Source: CAYNSX01 sp964400165
GTDB taxonomy: Bacteria > Armatimonadota > Hebobacteria > CAYNSX01
NCBI GenBank assembly: GCA_964400165.1
Contig: CAYNSX010000006.1
Coordinates: 1-64,000, forward strand
Direction of reading: 5' to 3'
DNA length: 64,000 nucleotides
Position numbers and translations under genes: made by a program. Under the pieces are notes generated by a model. That model saw only the letters and a list, made by a program, of their open reading frames with translations. It was not told the origin of the DNA and did not search any database. Positions 15,967 through 23,907 of the stretch are shown piece by piece (positions within the stretch are counted from its first letter, which is position 1; every line of letters begins with the position of its first letter).

Positions 15967-18120
15967 CTATTTCAGCGGACTCAAATCGAAGAGGCCGTCC
16001 GTGGCGGTGAGGTTGGTGCGAACGGAAGTGAATTCGAGGATGACGCGGCCGGAGACCGGGTTCGTCGAAGTGATGCGGAACGGGATGCGCAGACCGCCGA
16101 CCTCCCGGTAGTCTTCGTAGTCGGTTCCCACCAACAGACTGCCGGCGCCGGGGACGACCGTCACGGCCCGCGAACGGAGGACATCGCCGGTGCGGGCGTC
16201 GATGATGACCGTCGTGGGCGGTTCCTTCCCGTGCTGCAATTCGATCACATAGCCATCGCGGCCTTCGACTTTGATGCGGTCTTTGACCACGATGCTGGTG
16301 AAGAACTGCCGCCAGTCGCCGAAGATGGCGGAGAAATTTCCCGCGCGTGCCCGTTCCAGGGCGTCGCCGGTCAGCAACTCATTGGTGGCGAAGCTGTTGA
16401 GCGACCAGCCGCCGGCGCCGGTGAAGGCCAGGCGCGTGTGGCCGAAGATGCCGAGGTCCAAGTCCTGGCGGAAGCGGTCGGCGCCGGCGCCGAACATGAC
16501 GACGGTTCCCGTGATGCCCGCCTGCGCGAGGCGGACGGTCCCCGAGAGCCGGTAGACGCCAAGCGATTCAAGCGCGGCGCGGCGGGCATCAGACCGGCGC
16601 AGCGCGTGAATCTGGTCGATGGTCGGCAGCGGCGGCCCCGCCGGTTTCGTCTCGGTGGCTGCGGCGGGCGCCGCTTCCGCGGGCTGGGGCATGCCGATCT
16701 TTGGCACCTTGAACTCCTGCCCGCCCTGGTAGATGGTCAGTCCGTAGACTTCGCCTGTGTCATTGCGCTCGAAGCCCACGGCGATGGCGTCAACGAGCGC
16801 GAAGTGCCACTTGCCTTCGGCGTCGGGCGGCTTCAATTCGAAATTGGTCTGGCCGGGGACATCGAGGGCCAACTTGCCGTGCGACACCGCCACGGTGAAC
16901 TCGACATCCTTGAACTGGGCGAAGTTGGCCAGGTACTTGCCGAGATAGGGTGCGAACTGCGCGGTGTCCGCCGCCTCGTCCTGCCACTGGCCGACGAGCG
17001 TCTCCCACACCAAATGGAGCGAGGGCTGTTGCAGCGGCGCGGCGTTGAGGTTGGTGAGCAGGACAAAGCCGAGGCGCTCGCTCGGCAGCATCCCCACCAT
17101 CGCCGAGAAGCCGTCGATGTTGCCGCCGTGATGGACGACCGGCCGGCCCTCCCATTCCTCGAGCATCCAGCCGAGGCCATACTTCATGTTGTTGCCCATG
17201 TCGCTGTTGGGCTTCCAGGTTTCCTGCTGGGCGGCCTCGCTGATGAGGCGGTCGCCGTTGTAGACGCCGTGGCCCAGTTGGAAGCGCAGCCACTGGGCCA
17301 TATCGAGGACATTGGAGTTGATGCTGCCGGCGGGGCCGGCGACATCGATGTCGCGCATCGGCAGGTATTCCCAGTCCTTCTTGTCCGCGTCCCAGGCGTA
17401 GCCGAGCGACAGGCGCGGGTCGAAGCGCGACTTCGATGCCGAGGTATCGCTGCTGGTCATTCCCAGGGGCTGGAAGAGGCGGCGGTCGACGAGCGTTTCC
17501 CAGTCGGCGCCCGCCGCCGCGCCCAGCGCGACGCCCGCGGCCAGGAAGCCGGTGTTGTTGTAGTGGAACTCCTTGCGAAACGCCGACCAGGGCTCGGCGC
17601 GGGCCGCGGTGTGCAGCGCCTCTTCGCGCGTGACCGTGCCCTCGATCCAGAGGATGTCCATGCCGATGAAGCCGGTGCGATGGGACATCAGGTCGCGGAG
17701 CGTAACCTGTGCGGTCTGGTCGTCGGTCTGCGGCTTCAGCGTCAGGTATGGGAGGTACTTGGTGACCGGGTCGTCCCAGGCCATCTTGCCCTCGTCCACC
17801 AGCATGCCGATGAGTGTGGCGGTGAAGGCCTTGGTGCTGGAGCCGATGGCGAAGATCGTCCCGGGGGTGACGGGGCGCTTCGTGTCGGTGTCGGCGACGC
17901 CGAAGCCGCGGGCCAGGACGATCCGGTCGTCTTTGACCACGGCGATGGCCATGCCGGGGATGTGCCCCTCGACGCGGCGCTCTTCGAGGCGCTGGACGAG
18001 GGCGTCGAGGCGCTGCTGGAAGGAGGGCTCGACGGTCTCGGCCCAGCCTGGTGCAGCACAGAACAACCAGAACGCAACCGCGCACAGCGACACGACCGGC
18101 CTGCAACGGATCCGCAACAT
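15967..18120 (-). CDS. Secreted serine hydrolase of the beta-lactamase/class C family with C-terminal extra domain
   Basis: 717 aa. Signal peptide of 27 residues (ends GWA-E). The catalytic domain has S-x-x-K in IGSSTKAF (about residue 95), Y-x-N in FHYNNTGF and the H-x-G triad motif VHHGGNIDGF, the three elements of class C beta-lactamase, DD-peptidase and esterase relatives (PF00144). Residues from about 510 on form a separate beta-rich domain (FGHTRLAFTGAGG...YVIELQHGKE...VDYEDYREVGGLRIPF-like), resembling LolA-type or lipoprotein-sorting folds. The natural substrate cannot be deduced. GGAGAG precedes the ATG. Confidence 0.88.
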   Translation of the reverse strand: MLRIRCRPVVSLCAVAFWLFCAAPGWAETVEPSFQQRLDALVQRLEERRVEGHIPGMAIAVVKDDRIVLARGFGVADTDTKRPVTPGTIFAIGSSTKAFTATLIGMLVDEGKMAWDDPVTKYLPYLTLKPQTDDQTAQVTLRDLMSHRTGFIGMDILWIEGTVTREEALHTAARAEPWSAFRKEFHYNNTGFLAAGVALGAAAGADWETLVDRRLFQPLGMTSSDTSASKSRFDPRLSLGYAWDADKKDWEYLPMRDIDVAGPAGSINSNVLDMAQWLRFQLGHGVYNGDRLISEAAQQETWKPNSDMGNNMKYGLGWMLEEWEGRPVVHHGGNIDGFSAMVGMLPSERLGFVLLTNLNAAPLQQPSLHLVWETLVGQWQDEAADTAQFAPYLGKYLANFAQFKDVEFTVAVSHGKLALDVPGQTNFELKPPDAEGKWHFALVDAIAVGFERNDTGEVYGLTIYQGGQEFKVPKIGMPQPAEAAPAAATETKPAGPPLPTIDQIHALRRSDARRAALESLGVYRLSGTVRLAQAGITGTVVMFGAGADRFRQDLDLGIFGHTRLAFTGAGGWSLNSFATNELLTGDALERARAGNFSAIFGDWRQFFTSIVVKDRIKVEGRDGYVIELQHGKEPPTTVIIDARTGDVLRSRAVTVVPGAGSLLVGTDYEDYREVGGLRIPFRITSTNPVSGRVILEFTSVRTNLTATDGLFDLSPLK

Positions 18121-18211
18121 GATCTCTCCGCTCCTGGGTTTGGCGCACGAAGTGACACGATTCGGCTGCCGCTCATTTAGACTGACGGCGCGGGAAACCC
18201 TGCAAAAGGTG

Positions 18212-18236
18212 TTTGAGGTCTTTTATTATGGTATAC
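18212..18236 (+). promoter_or_regulatory. Possible weak operator/-10 region of the diheme cytochrome gene
   Basis: GAGGTCT, spacer TTTA, TTATGGTATAC. Same length and right-end TATAC as the strong copies, but the conserved GGACT is changed to GGTCT. GGTATACC is also a perfect 8-bp palindrome here. It lies in the divergent gap between hydrolase and cytochrome. Confidence 0.35.
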
Positions 18237-18277
18237 CATCAGGGCGGCGAAGGTTGTCTAACACAGGGAGGCCTCTT

Positions 18278-18925
18278 ATGGCTGCCGTCGTACGACAGGG
18301 CAAGACCCGGGCATGGGGAGTGACGGTGTTGGTGGTGGGCGCGTGGCTGGCCGTGGCGAGCCAGGCCGCGGCGCCGGCCGGCCTGCTGGTGAACCGCAAA
18401 TTCACCGAGAAGAACTGGGAAGCGGGGCGTGTCACCTTTGTCCGGAATTGCGCGCTCTGCCACGGCCTGGACGGGCACGGGCGAACGCCGTCTGGGAAAA
18501 AACTGGGCATCGTCGACCTGTACAAGACGGTTCCGAAGATGGCCGAGACGCGTGCCTTGGCCGTCCTCAAGAACGGCTCAATCGGGATGAAGAAATTCAC
18601 CTTCCCCGAGGAAAGCACGGGACAACTGCTCGACTATCTTGGCACCGTCCCGGCGATCGGGGACGGCCAGAAGGTCTACACCGCGCAGTGCGCCGAATGT
18701 CACGGACCGGACGGCAAGGCCGACACCGAGAAGGGCAAGTTCGTGAAGGCCGCTGACCTGACGGCCGTCATCCCGCAGCGCACGCCGGAGCAACTGGCCG
18801 GCGTGGTCGCAGGCCAGCACGCCGGACACGCGGGTGCGGTGTCGCTGAACGAGAAAGAGTGCGCGCAAGTGGTGCGCTTCATTCGTATCTTGCCGCCGGT
18901 CCCGCCGGCGGAGGCGCCGAAATAG
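18278..18925 (+). CDS. Diheme c-type cytochrome
   Basis: 215 aa from ATG 18278 (GGGAGG 7 nt upstream). Signal peptide of about 30 residues, then two cytochrome c class I domains: CALCH at about residue 57 and CAECH at about 137, each with a distal Met candidate (KMAETR or GSIGMKKF; the second has no clear Met). It is divergent from the hydrolase and 60 bp from a motif with a TATAC box. It may carry electrons from the bc-type complex at 20476-23554 toward NosZ or another terminal reductase. Confidence 0.88.
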   Translation: MAAVVRQGKTRAWGVTVLVVGAWLAVASQAAAPAGLLVNRKFTEKNWEAGRVTFVRNCALCHGLDGHGRTPSGKKLGIVDLYKTVPKMAETRALAVLKNGSIGMKKFTFPEESTGQLLDYLGTVPAIGDGQKVYTAQCAECHGPDGKADTEKGKFVKAADLTAVIPQRTPEQLAGVVAGQHAGHAGAVSLNEKECAQVVRFIRILPPVPPAEAPK

Positions 18926-18955
18926 TCCCCTCCCCCAATCGCATTCCGGTACAAG

Positions 18956-18987
18956 ACTGCGGGGCGGCCTCTGGGCCGCCCCGCAGT
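18956..18987. terminator. Bidirectional hairpin terminator
   Basis: Perfect 14-bp arms (ACTGCGGGGCGGCC) with a 4-nt loop between two convergent genes. No long T-run follows on either side, so strength is uncertain. Confidence 0.65.
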
Positions 18988-19021
18988 GATTCAGTCGGTA
19001 GCGCCTACCGCACTCGAACGG

Positions 19022-20332
19022 CTAGAGGCCGATGTCGTAGAAGAACATCAGCGTATCGTTGCCGCCGGTGGAGAAGAACTTACCTTCGATCCCAAAGCGC
19101 ACATTGCGTCGCAAGTAAAAGATGTACGCGGCGGTGAGGGAGTTCTGCTCCAGACTGGACAGGTCGCTGGATTGGACGCGGTCCCAGCGGACGACGGCGA
19201 CATGTTGGTCGCCGCGCATGTAGGCCAATTCCGCATATTGCGCGGTGTGGTCAACCACCAGGGCGGTGCCCAGCGGGTCGCTGTCGTGCCCGCTCACCCA
19301 CGCGGCGCGGAGCTGAAGCGGCTGCACAGGGTGCCCGCCGACATCGATGGGCGAGCCGAAGTCCCAGCCGAGTTCCACGAGATACCGATGGAAGTCCTCG
19401 ATGCCCGACGAGAGGTCGTGCTTCCCCCAGTCGCCCAGCGCGGTGATCCAGGGACCGTTTCCGAAGGCGTATCCGAGGCGTGCAAACTCCTGGATTTGGT
19501 TGCCGTCGGACGGGCCGGCACTGCCGACCCCCAGTTGATAGAGGATGCCGCTGCGGTCGTTATAGTTGGACACCGGTTCACTGTCGGCCTCCGCAGCGCC
19601 CCCAGCGCTACTTGGGTCGGCGCTGACGAGCTGCGTGGCCGGGGCCGCTTGGGCGAGGTGCGAACCGCCACCGCCCAGCATTCCATAGATGGCAAGGCCC
19701 TGGACGCCGTCGTGGAAAGTGTGGTCGTTGTTGCCGACGCTCATCCGATAGGGCGTGTAGGAATTGCGAGTCAGCCGCCAGTGGTCGTCGTTCCCCCACT
19801 CGAGCAGACTCAAGACGCCGAGTTCGAGGTTCAACGCCGTCGGGTTGCTGTGAAGCAGATGGGCGAACTTGAGGTGGATGAATTCCACTTCACCGTGAAA
19901 CTCGCCGTCTTCCGTCTCCATGGCGCCCTCGACGAAGAAGCCCACATTCTTCGCTGCGGTGCCGCCGAAAAACAGCCCCAATTGCTGATCGAAGTTGAAT
20001 TCCGGGTTTTCGCCGTCACCGCTGGTCTCTTTCACGGACCCCACCAAGCGCGCTGACAGCGGCGCCTGGTCCAGAAGGCTCATCAACTCGTCGCCGGTGT
20101 CGATCTTTCCCAGCAACTCGTCGTTGGGCACCTGGTAGCCGTGCAGCCGGAACATGTAGCCGTAGGTGTTCAGGCGCGGAAATGCCGTGTGGCATTTGGC
20201 GCAACTGACCCCGTACTTGCGGGACCAACTCGGGATGGCTTGGGCTCGCGGTGTGAAGGCCGTCATCGCCAGCGACGCGGCAATCGCCACTCCCAGAACC
20301 AGTCCCCAGGCCCGCAGAGTTCCGCGGTTCAT
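19022..20332 (-). CDS. Outer-membrane beta-barrel protein with N-terminal monoheme motif
   Basis: 436 aa. Signal peptide ends in QA-I; the mature protein starts with YGVSCAKCHTAFPRLN, a single CxxCH heme site at about residue 44. The rest is made of alternating amphipathic strands with aromatic girdles (GLFFGGTAAKNVGFFVEGAME, LNLELGVLSLLEWG, AYAELAYMRGDQHVAVVRWD) and ends in a terminal Leu after an aromatic-rich strand (TLMFFYDIGL), as outer-membrane barrels do. A heme at the periplasmic mouth of a barrel suggests electron exchange across the outer membrane or a heme-gated porin. It is divergent from the cytochrome c-Rieske gene and shares the 20373 operator region. Confidence 0.75.
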   Translation of the reverse strand: MNRGTLRAWGLVLGVAIAASLAMTAFTPRAQAIPSWSRKYGVSCAKCHTAFPRLNTYGYMFRLHGYQVPNDELLGKIDTGDELMSLLDQAPLSARLVGSVKETSGDGENPEFNFDQQLGLFFGGTAAKNVGFFVEGAMETEDGEFHGEVEFIHLKFAHLLHSNPTALNLELGVLSLLEWGNDDHWRLTRNSYTPYRMSVGNNDHTFHDGVQGLAIYGMLGGGGSHLAQAAPATQLVSADPSSAGGAAEADSEPVSNYNDRSGILYQLGVGSAGPSDGNQIQEFARLGYAFGNGPWITALGDWGKHDLSSGIEDFHRYLVELGWDFGSPIDVGGHPVQPLQLRAAWVSGHDSDPLGTALVVDHTAQYAELAYMRGDQHVAVVRWDRVQSSDLSSLEQNSLTAAYIFYLRRNVRFGIEGKFFSTGGNDTLMFFYDIGL

Positions 20333-20372
20333 CGTTCGCTACCCCCTTCCTGCGTAGTTTGCCAAAAATGCT

Positions 20373-20397
20373 ATTTCGGACTCGAATATGTTATACT
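20373..20397. promoter_or_regulatory. Putative Rrf2-type operator (copy 3 of a shared motif)
   Basis: ATTTCGGACT, spacer CGAA, TATGTTATACT, ending in an extended -10-like TGTTATACT that reads toward the cytochrome c-Rieske gene. It sits in the 143-bp divergent gap between two respiratory units. Confidence 0.6.
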
Positions 20398-20475
20398 CTC
20401 TTTTGAGGGGCCGTCAAGACCCCTCGGCCGACAAGAGTGTCCTGACGATCACCGGCGAAATGAAAGGCCAGCGCG

Positions 20476-21861
20476 ATGCGAAAACGCTCAACTGGATGCC
20501 ACCGACCGCCGCGGCGGAGGCCCCGAACCTGGGCCTGGATTCTGGTCGGAGCGCCGGCGGTGGCCTGGTGGATCGCCGGGCCGTCCGCGCCGGCGGGCGC
20601 GGCGCCGGCCGCCGACCCGGCGGCGCAGTTGTTCGTCGACCAGTGCTCCGCCTGTCACACCATTGGCGGGGGCAAACTCGTCGGCCTGGACCTGGCGGAG
20701 GTGGCGGCTTGGCCGGACGAGAACCTGCGCACCGGCGTCAAGAGCATGGAGGGCTATGTCGGGCCGCTGGCCGACGAGCAAGTCGAGCAACTGGTTGCGT
20801 TCCTGAAGGACCCGAAGAATAAGGACCGCGTCGCCGCCGCTGAGGCGCGCGCCGCAGCGACCGCGCCGGCGCCCGCGACTCCGAAGCCGGCCGTAAAGCC
20901 TCCGACCACACCGGCGAAGCCGCCGGCGGCCAAGTCGCCGCAATCATCGGGCGGCGCCGTCGTCCCAATGCCAAGCGCGCCGTCCCCCACTCCACCGGCA
21001 ACCACCGCGCCAGCCGCGCCCGCGCCGACGGAGCCGCCAGCCGCGGTTACGGCGCCCGCCGCGCCACCGCTCAACGCGACGCCGCTGCCGACCGCCGTTC
21101 GACCGCTGGCGCTGCCCTTCGGACGGCTGGAAATCGCGGTGCTGATCATTGGGTTTGTGGTGCTGATTGCGGCCTTCGTCATCGTCACGGACACCATTAC
21201 GAGCGGCCGGGCGACTGGCGCCGCCGGACCGGACACGCTGCTGACCGCCCGGCGGCACCTGCTCAAGGGAATGTTCGGCATCATTGGCGCCGCGGTGTTG
21301 TTGTCGCTGGGAGTGTTCGACAAACTGGCGCGCTTCTATCAAGGTCCGCGCATCACGCGTGAGGAGGAGAGCGCGCACCTCGACCGCACTTTGCAGCGGC
21401 TGCGACTGACGGAGGCGCAGCAGCAACTCGAATTGGAGCGCCTGCGCCAGGACTACATCGTCGTCGCGCGCTTGGGCGACCTGAAGCCGAGCCAAGGCCT
21501 CTATTTCATTGACTATGCGCTGCGGCCGGCGATGGCGTTCCGCGGCGCCGACGGCCTGCCCTGGCTGCTGTCCGCGAAGTGCACGCACCTGGGCTGCACG
21601 GTGAAGGCCTCGGTCAACGCGCAGGGGCAACTGGGCTGCCCGTGCCACTTTTCGCTGTTCGATGTACGCACGGGTGTCCCGACGCCGCAATCGGTGGCCA
21701 AGGCACCGCTGCCGGTACTTGGCTGGGCGCTGCTGGACGACCAGGACCGCGTCGTCGTCAGCCGCTCGCCGAAGGGCGAACTGACCGGGCAGCCCGACCC
21801 GGCGTTGCTCGATGGCTACCGGGTGTGCATCGCCAAGCAGTTCGCGGCAGCGGAGGCCTGA
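20476..21861 (+). CDS. Cytochrome c - Rieske fusion protein of a bc-type complex
   Basis: 461 aa. An N-terminal helix is followed by a cytochrome c domain (CSACH, C57/C60/H61), a Pro/Ala-rich linker of about 90 residues (125-215), a first membrane helix (about 220-242), a second (about 260-280), a short coiled coil, then a Rieske domain with ligands C369, H371, C388, H391 and disulfide C374-C390. Rieske proteins normally have one helix and no heme; here the separate cytochrome c1/f function appears to be fused in front. TGATG overlap with the cytochrome b gene makes an operon. The complex would oxidise quinol and reduce periplasmic carriers. Confidence 0.9.
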   Translation: MRKRSTGCHRPPRRRPRTWAWILVGAPAVAWWIAGPSAPAGAAPAADPAAQLFVDQCSACHTIGGGKLVGLDLAEVAAWPDENLRTGVKSMEGYVGPLADEQVEQLVAFLKDPKNKDRVAAAEARAAATAPAPATPKPAVKPPTTPAKPPAAKSPQSSGGAVVPMPSAPSPTPPATTAPAAPAPTEPPAAVTAPAAPPLNATPLPTAVRPLALPFGRLEIAVLIIGFVVLIAAFVIVTDTITSGRATGAAGPDTLLTARRHLLKGMFGIIGAAVLLSLGVFDKLARFYQGPRITREEESAHLDRTLQRLRLTEAQQQLELERLRQDYIVVARLGDLKPSQGLYFIDYALRPAMAFRGADGLPWLLSAKCTHLGCTVKASVNAQGQLGCPCHFSLFDVRTGVPTPQSVAKAPLPVLGWALLDDQDRVVVSRSPKGELTGQPDPALLDGYRVCIAKQFAAAEA

Positions 21862-22970
21862 TGCGCGCGGGCGGGTGGCTCGGCCGGCTCGGGCGCGCGG
21901 TCATCGCCCGCTTTCCGACCGAAAAGATGAATGTGCGGGATTTGGTTGGCGCAAAGGAAGTGCCCGTCCACCGGATGAGTTGGGCGTATTACCTGGGCGG
22001 GCTGGCGGTGTTCTTCTTCCTCATTCAGGTGGCGACCGGCCTGATGCTGCTCTTCTATTACAAGCCGACCGTCAGCGACGCCTACCTGTCGGTCGAATAC
22101 CTGACCGACACCGTCCCCGGCGGCGCGCTGATTCGCAATCTGCACGCCTGGGCGAGTTCGGCAATGATCGCGGCGGTGCTCCTGCACCTCTTCACGGTGT
22201 TTGCGATGAAGGCGTTCGTGAAGCCGCGCGAGATCACCTGGTTGAGCGGCGTCGTGCTGCTGCTGGTGACGCTCGGCTTCGGCTTCACCGGCTATTTGCT
22301 GCCCTGGAATCAAATCGCGGTGAACGCCACGAAGGTCGGCCTGCAGAGCGTCGAGGAGTTGCGCGCCTATCTGCCCGCCGCGGTCGCCGAGTGGCCGCGA
22401 GTGTTGCGCGAGACCTTCCAGGGCGAGGCGACCATCGGGCAAGCGACCTTGAGCCGGTTCTTCGCACTGCATGTCGTAGTGCTGCCGGTCATCGTCGCGC
22501 TGCTGCTCGGGATGCATCTGCTCTCCGTGCAGTTGCACGGCATGAGCCAGGGCGTCGACAAGCCGACCGGCCGCGCCGAGCGGTTCTTCCCGCTCTTCCT
22601 GATGAAGGACTTCACCGTCTGGGGCGTCGCGTTCATCGTCCTGTTCGTGCTGGCGCTGGCGCTGCCGTTCGACGCCTTCACCGCCTATCCGCTGCTCGAA
22701 CCGTTCAATGCGCTCGGCGCGACGCCCGACGGCATTCAGCCCGAGTGGTACTTCCTATTCGTCTATTACCCGCTGCAACTGGTGCCGTTCTGGGTGGTGT
22801 TCGTCGGGATGAACCTGGTCGTGCTGGCGCTGGTGTTTGCGCCCTGGCTGTTTCGGCGCACGAGCCGCACGGTGCTGCGCGTCCTGGCGGTCGTCGCGCT
22901 GCTCTACATCATCGGCATCAGTTTCTTCGGCCATCAGGTCTATGTGCTTTTCAAGGGACACTCGCTGTGA
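21861..22970 (+). CDS. Cytochrome b of a quinol oxidoreductase (b6/subunit IV fused type)
   Basis: 369 aa. Heme ligands in two helices: LHAWASS...LLH (H-x13-H) and LHVVVLPV...GMH (H-x14-H); the x14 spacing is of the b6 kind. The Qo-site motif PEWY is present (QPEWYFLFVYY). N-terminal part has four helices, C-terminal part three to four, so this is a full b6 plus subunit IV fusion but shorter than mitochondrial cytochrome b. ATG 21861 overlaps the stop of the Rieske gene by one base. It is the catalytic core of the complex encoded here. Confidence 0.93.
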   Translation: MRAGGWLGRLGRAVIARFPTEKMNVRDLVGAKEVPVHRMSWAYYLGGLAVFFFLIQVATGLMLLFYYKPTVSDAYLSVEYLTDTVPGGALIRNLHAWASSAMIAAVLLHLFTVFAMKAFVKPREITWLSGVVLLLVTLGFGFTGYLLPWNQIAVNATKVGLQSVEELRAYLPAAVAEWPRVLRETFQGEATIGQATLSRFFALHVVVLPVIVALLLGMHLLSVQLHGMSQGVDKPTGRAERFFPLFLMKDFTVWGVAFIVLFVLALALPFDAFTAYPLLEPFNALGATPDGIQPEWYFLFVYYPLQLVPFWVVFVGMNLVVLALVFAPWLFRRTSRTVLRVLAVVALLYIIGISFFGHQVYVLFKGHSL

Positions 22971-23554
22971 AGCGCGCGCTGATCGTGCTGGGCGCCGCTC
23001 TTGCGCTGGGCACCGCACTTGCCGGGCCCGCCGCGGCGCGGCAGGAGTATTACGATTACCTTCGCAAGACTTCCGGGCGCCCGATGGATTGCGCGATGTG
23101 TCATGTCAACCCGGGCGGGCCGGAAGGCCGCGACGCCGGTCAGATTTACAGTCTCACGCCCGGGGAACTGGAACAACTGAAGCACGCCCGCGCTGCGTTC
23201 GCGCCCGGGCAGAAAGTCGAGAACCCGACGCTCAACGAATTCGGCAATCACATCCTGGAGGTCGTCGGGCGGCAGCGTTTCCTCGACTTGCGCAACGACC
23301 CGGCGCGGCTGGCGACGGAACTCGGCGCGACGAGCGACCTCGATGGCGACGGTATCTCCGATGCCCGCGAAATGCTCGACGGCACGCACCCGCTGAAACC
23401 GGGCAGCGGCAACGCCTTGCTGCTGCTGGTCACCAATCTGCAGCGCAACTACCTCGAACTGACGCTCCTCCTGCTGGCGACGGTGCTCGGCCTGTATGGG
23501 CTGTCGCACCTGCTGCGCGGGTTTTCGCTGGCGGCGGGAGCGGCGCGGAAGTAG
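22967..23554 (+). CDS. Membrane-anchored monoheme cytochrome c with Ca-binding-like loop
   Basis: 195 aa. GTG 22967 overlaps the cytochrome b stop (GTGA). A signal peptide is followed by one heme motif (DCAMCHVNPGG), then a DLDGDGISDAREMLDGT loop of EF-hand/thrombospondin type 3 character, and a C-terminal membrane helix (about 165-185). It ends the bc-type operon and is probably an accessory heme subunit or the electron outlet. No family name was recognised beyond c-type cytochrome. Confidence 0.8.
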   Translation: MKRALIVLGAALALGTALAGPAAARQEYYDYLRKTSGRPMDCAMCHVNPGGPEGRDAGQIYSLTPGELEQLKHARAAFAPGQKVENPTLNEFGNHILEVVGRQRFLDLRNDPARLATELGATSDLDGDGISDAREMLDGTHPLKPGSGNALLLLVTNLQRNYLELTLLLLATVLGLYGLSHLLRGFSLAAGAARK

Positions 23555-23907
23555 TTCGCCCCATCCCCCTTCGCCAAAACGTCGTGGCACAAGCCGCTCC
23601 CCCGCTCGGAGAGGGGCGGTTTCCCCTCATCCCCGCTGCGCGTACCCCTCTCCCGATTCGGGAGAGGGGACTACAAGCACCCAAGGGCGCTGGTCGTCCC
23701 TCTCCTCTTGAAGGAGAGGGCATGCCCTGCGAAGCCTTGGCGAAGGAGGGTGGCCGCAGGCCGGGAGAGGGAACCAACCCCATCCCCAACCCTTCCCCGC
23801 GCGCGGGGAAGGGCGGAATCGTCAGCGACCTCACCCCACTCCTTCGCCACAGCTTCGGAGTGCAAGCCGACCCCTCTCCGTCTCACGGAGAGGGGTGAAC
23901 AGGCAAA
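23555..23907. repeat. Intergenic stretch with four CCCCTCTCC-type palindromes
   Basis: No gene. Perfect or near-perfect inverted repeats at 23645-23669 (CCCCTCTCCC-GATTC-mirror), 23698-23720, 23791-23812 (CCTTCCCCGCG self-complementary) and 23871-23895. The CCTCTCC arms are conserved and the centres differ. They belong to a family scattered through intergenic gaps of the window. Confidence 0.75.

Noticed and set aside
20476..20560. Twin-arginine signal in the cytochrome c-Rieske protein
   Set aside because: Several Arg runs occur, but no clear S-R-R-x-F-L-K motif was found, so export route is left open.
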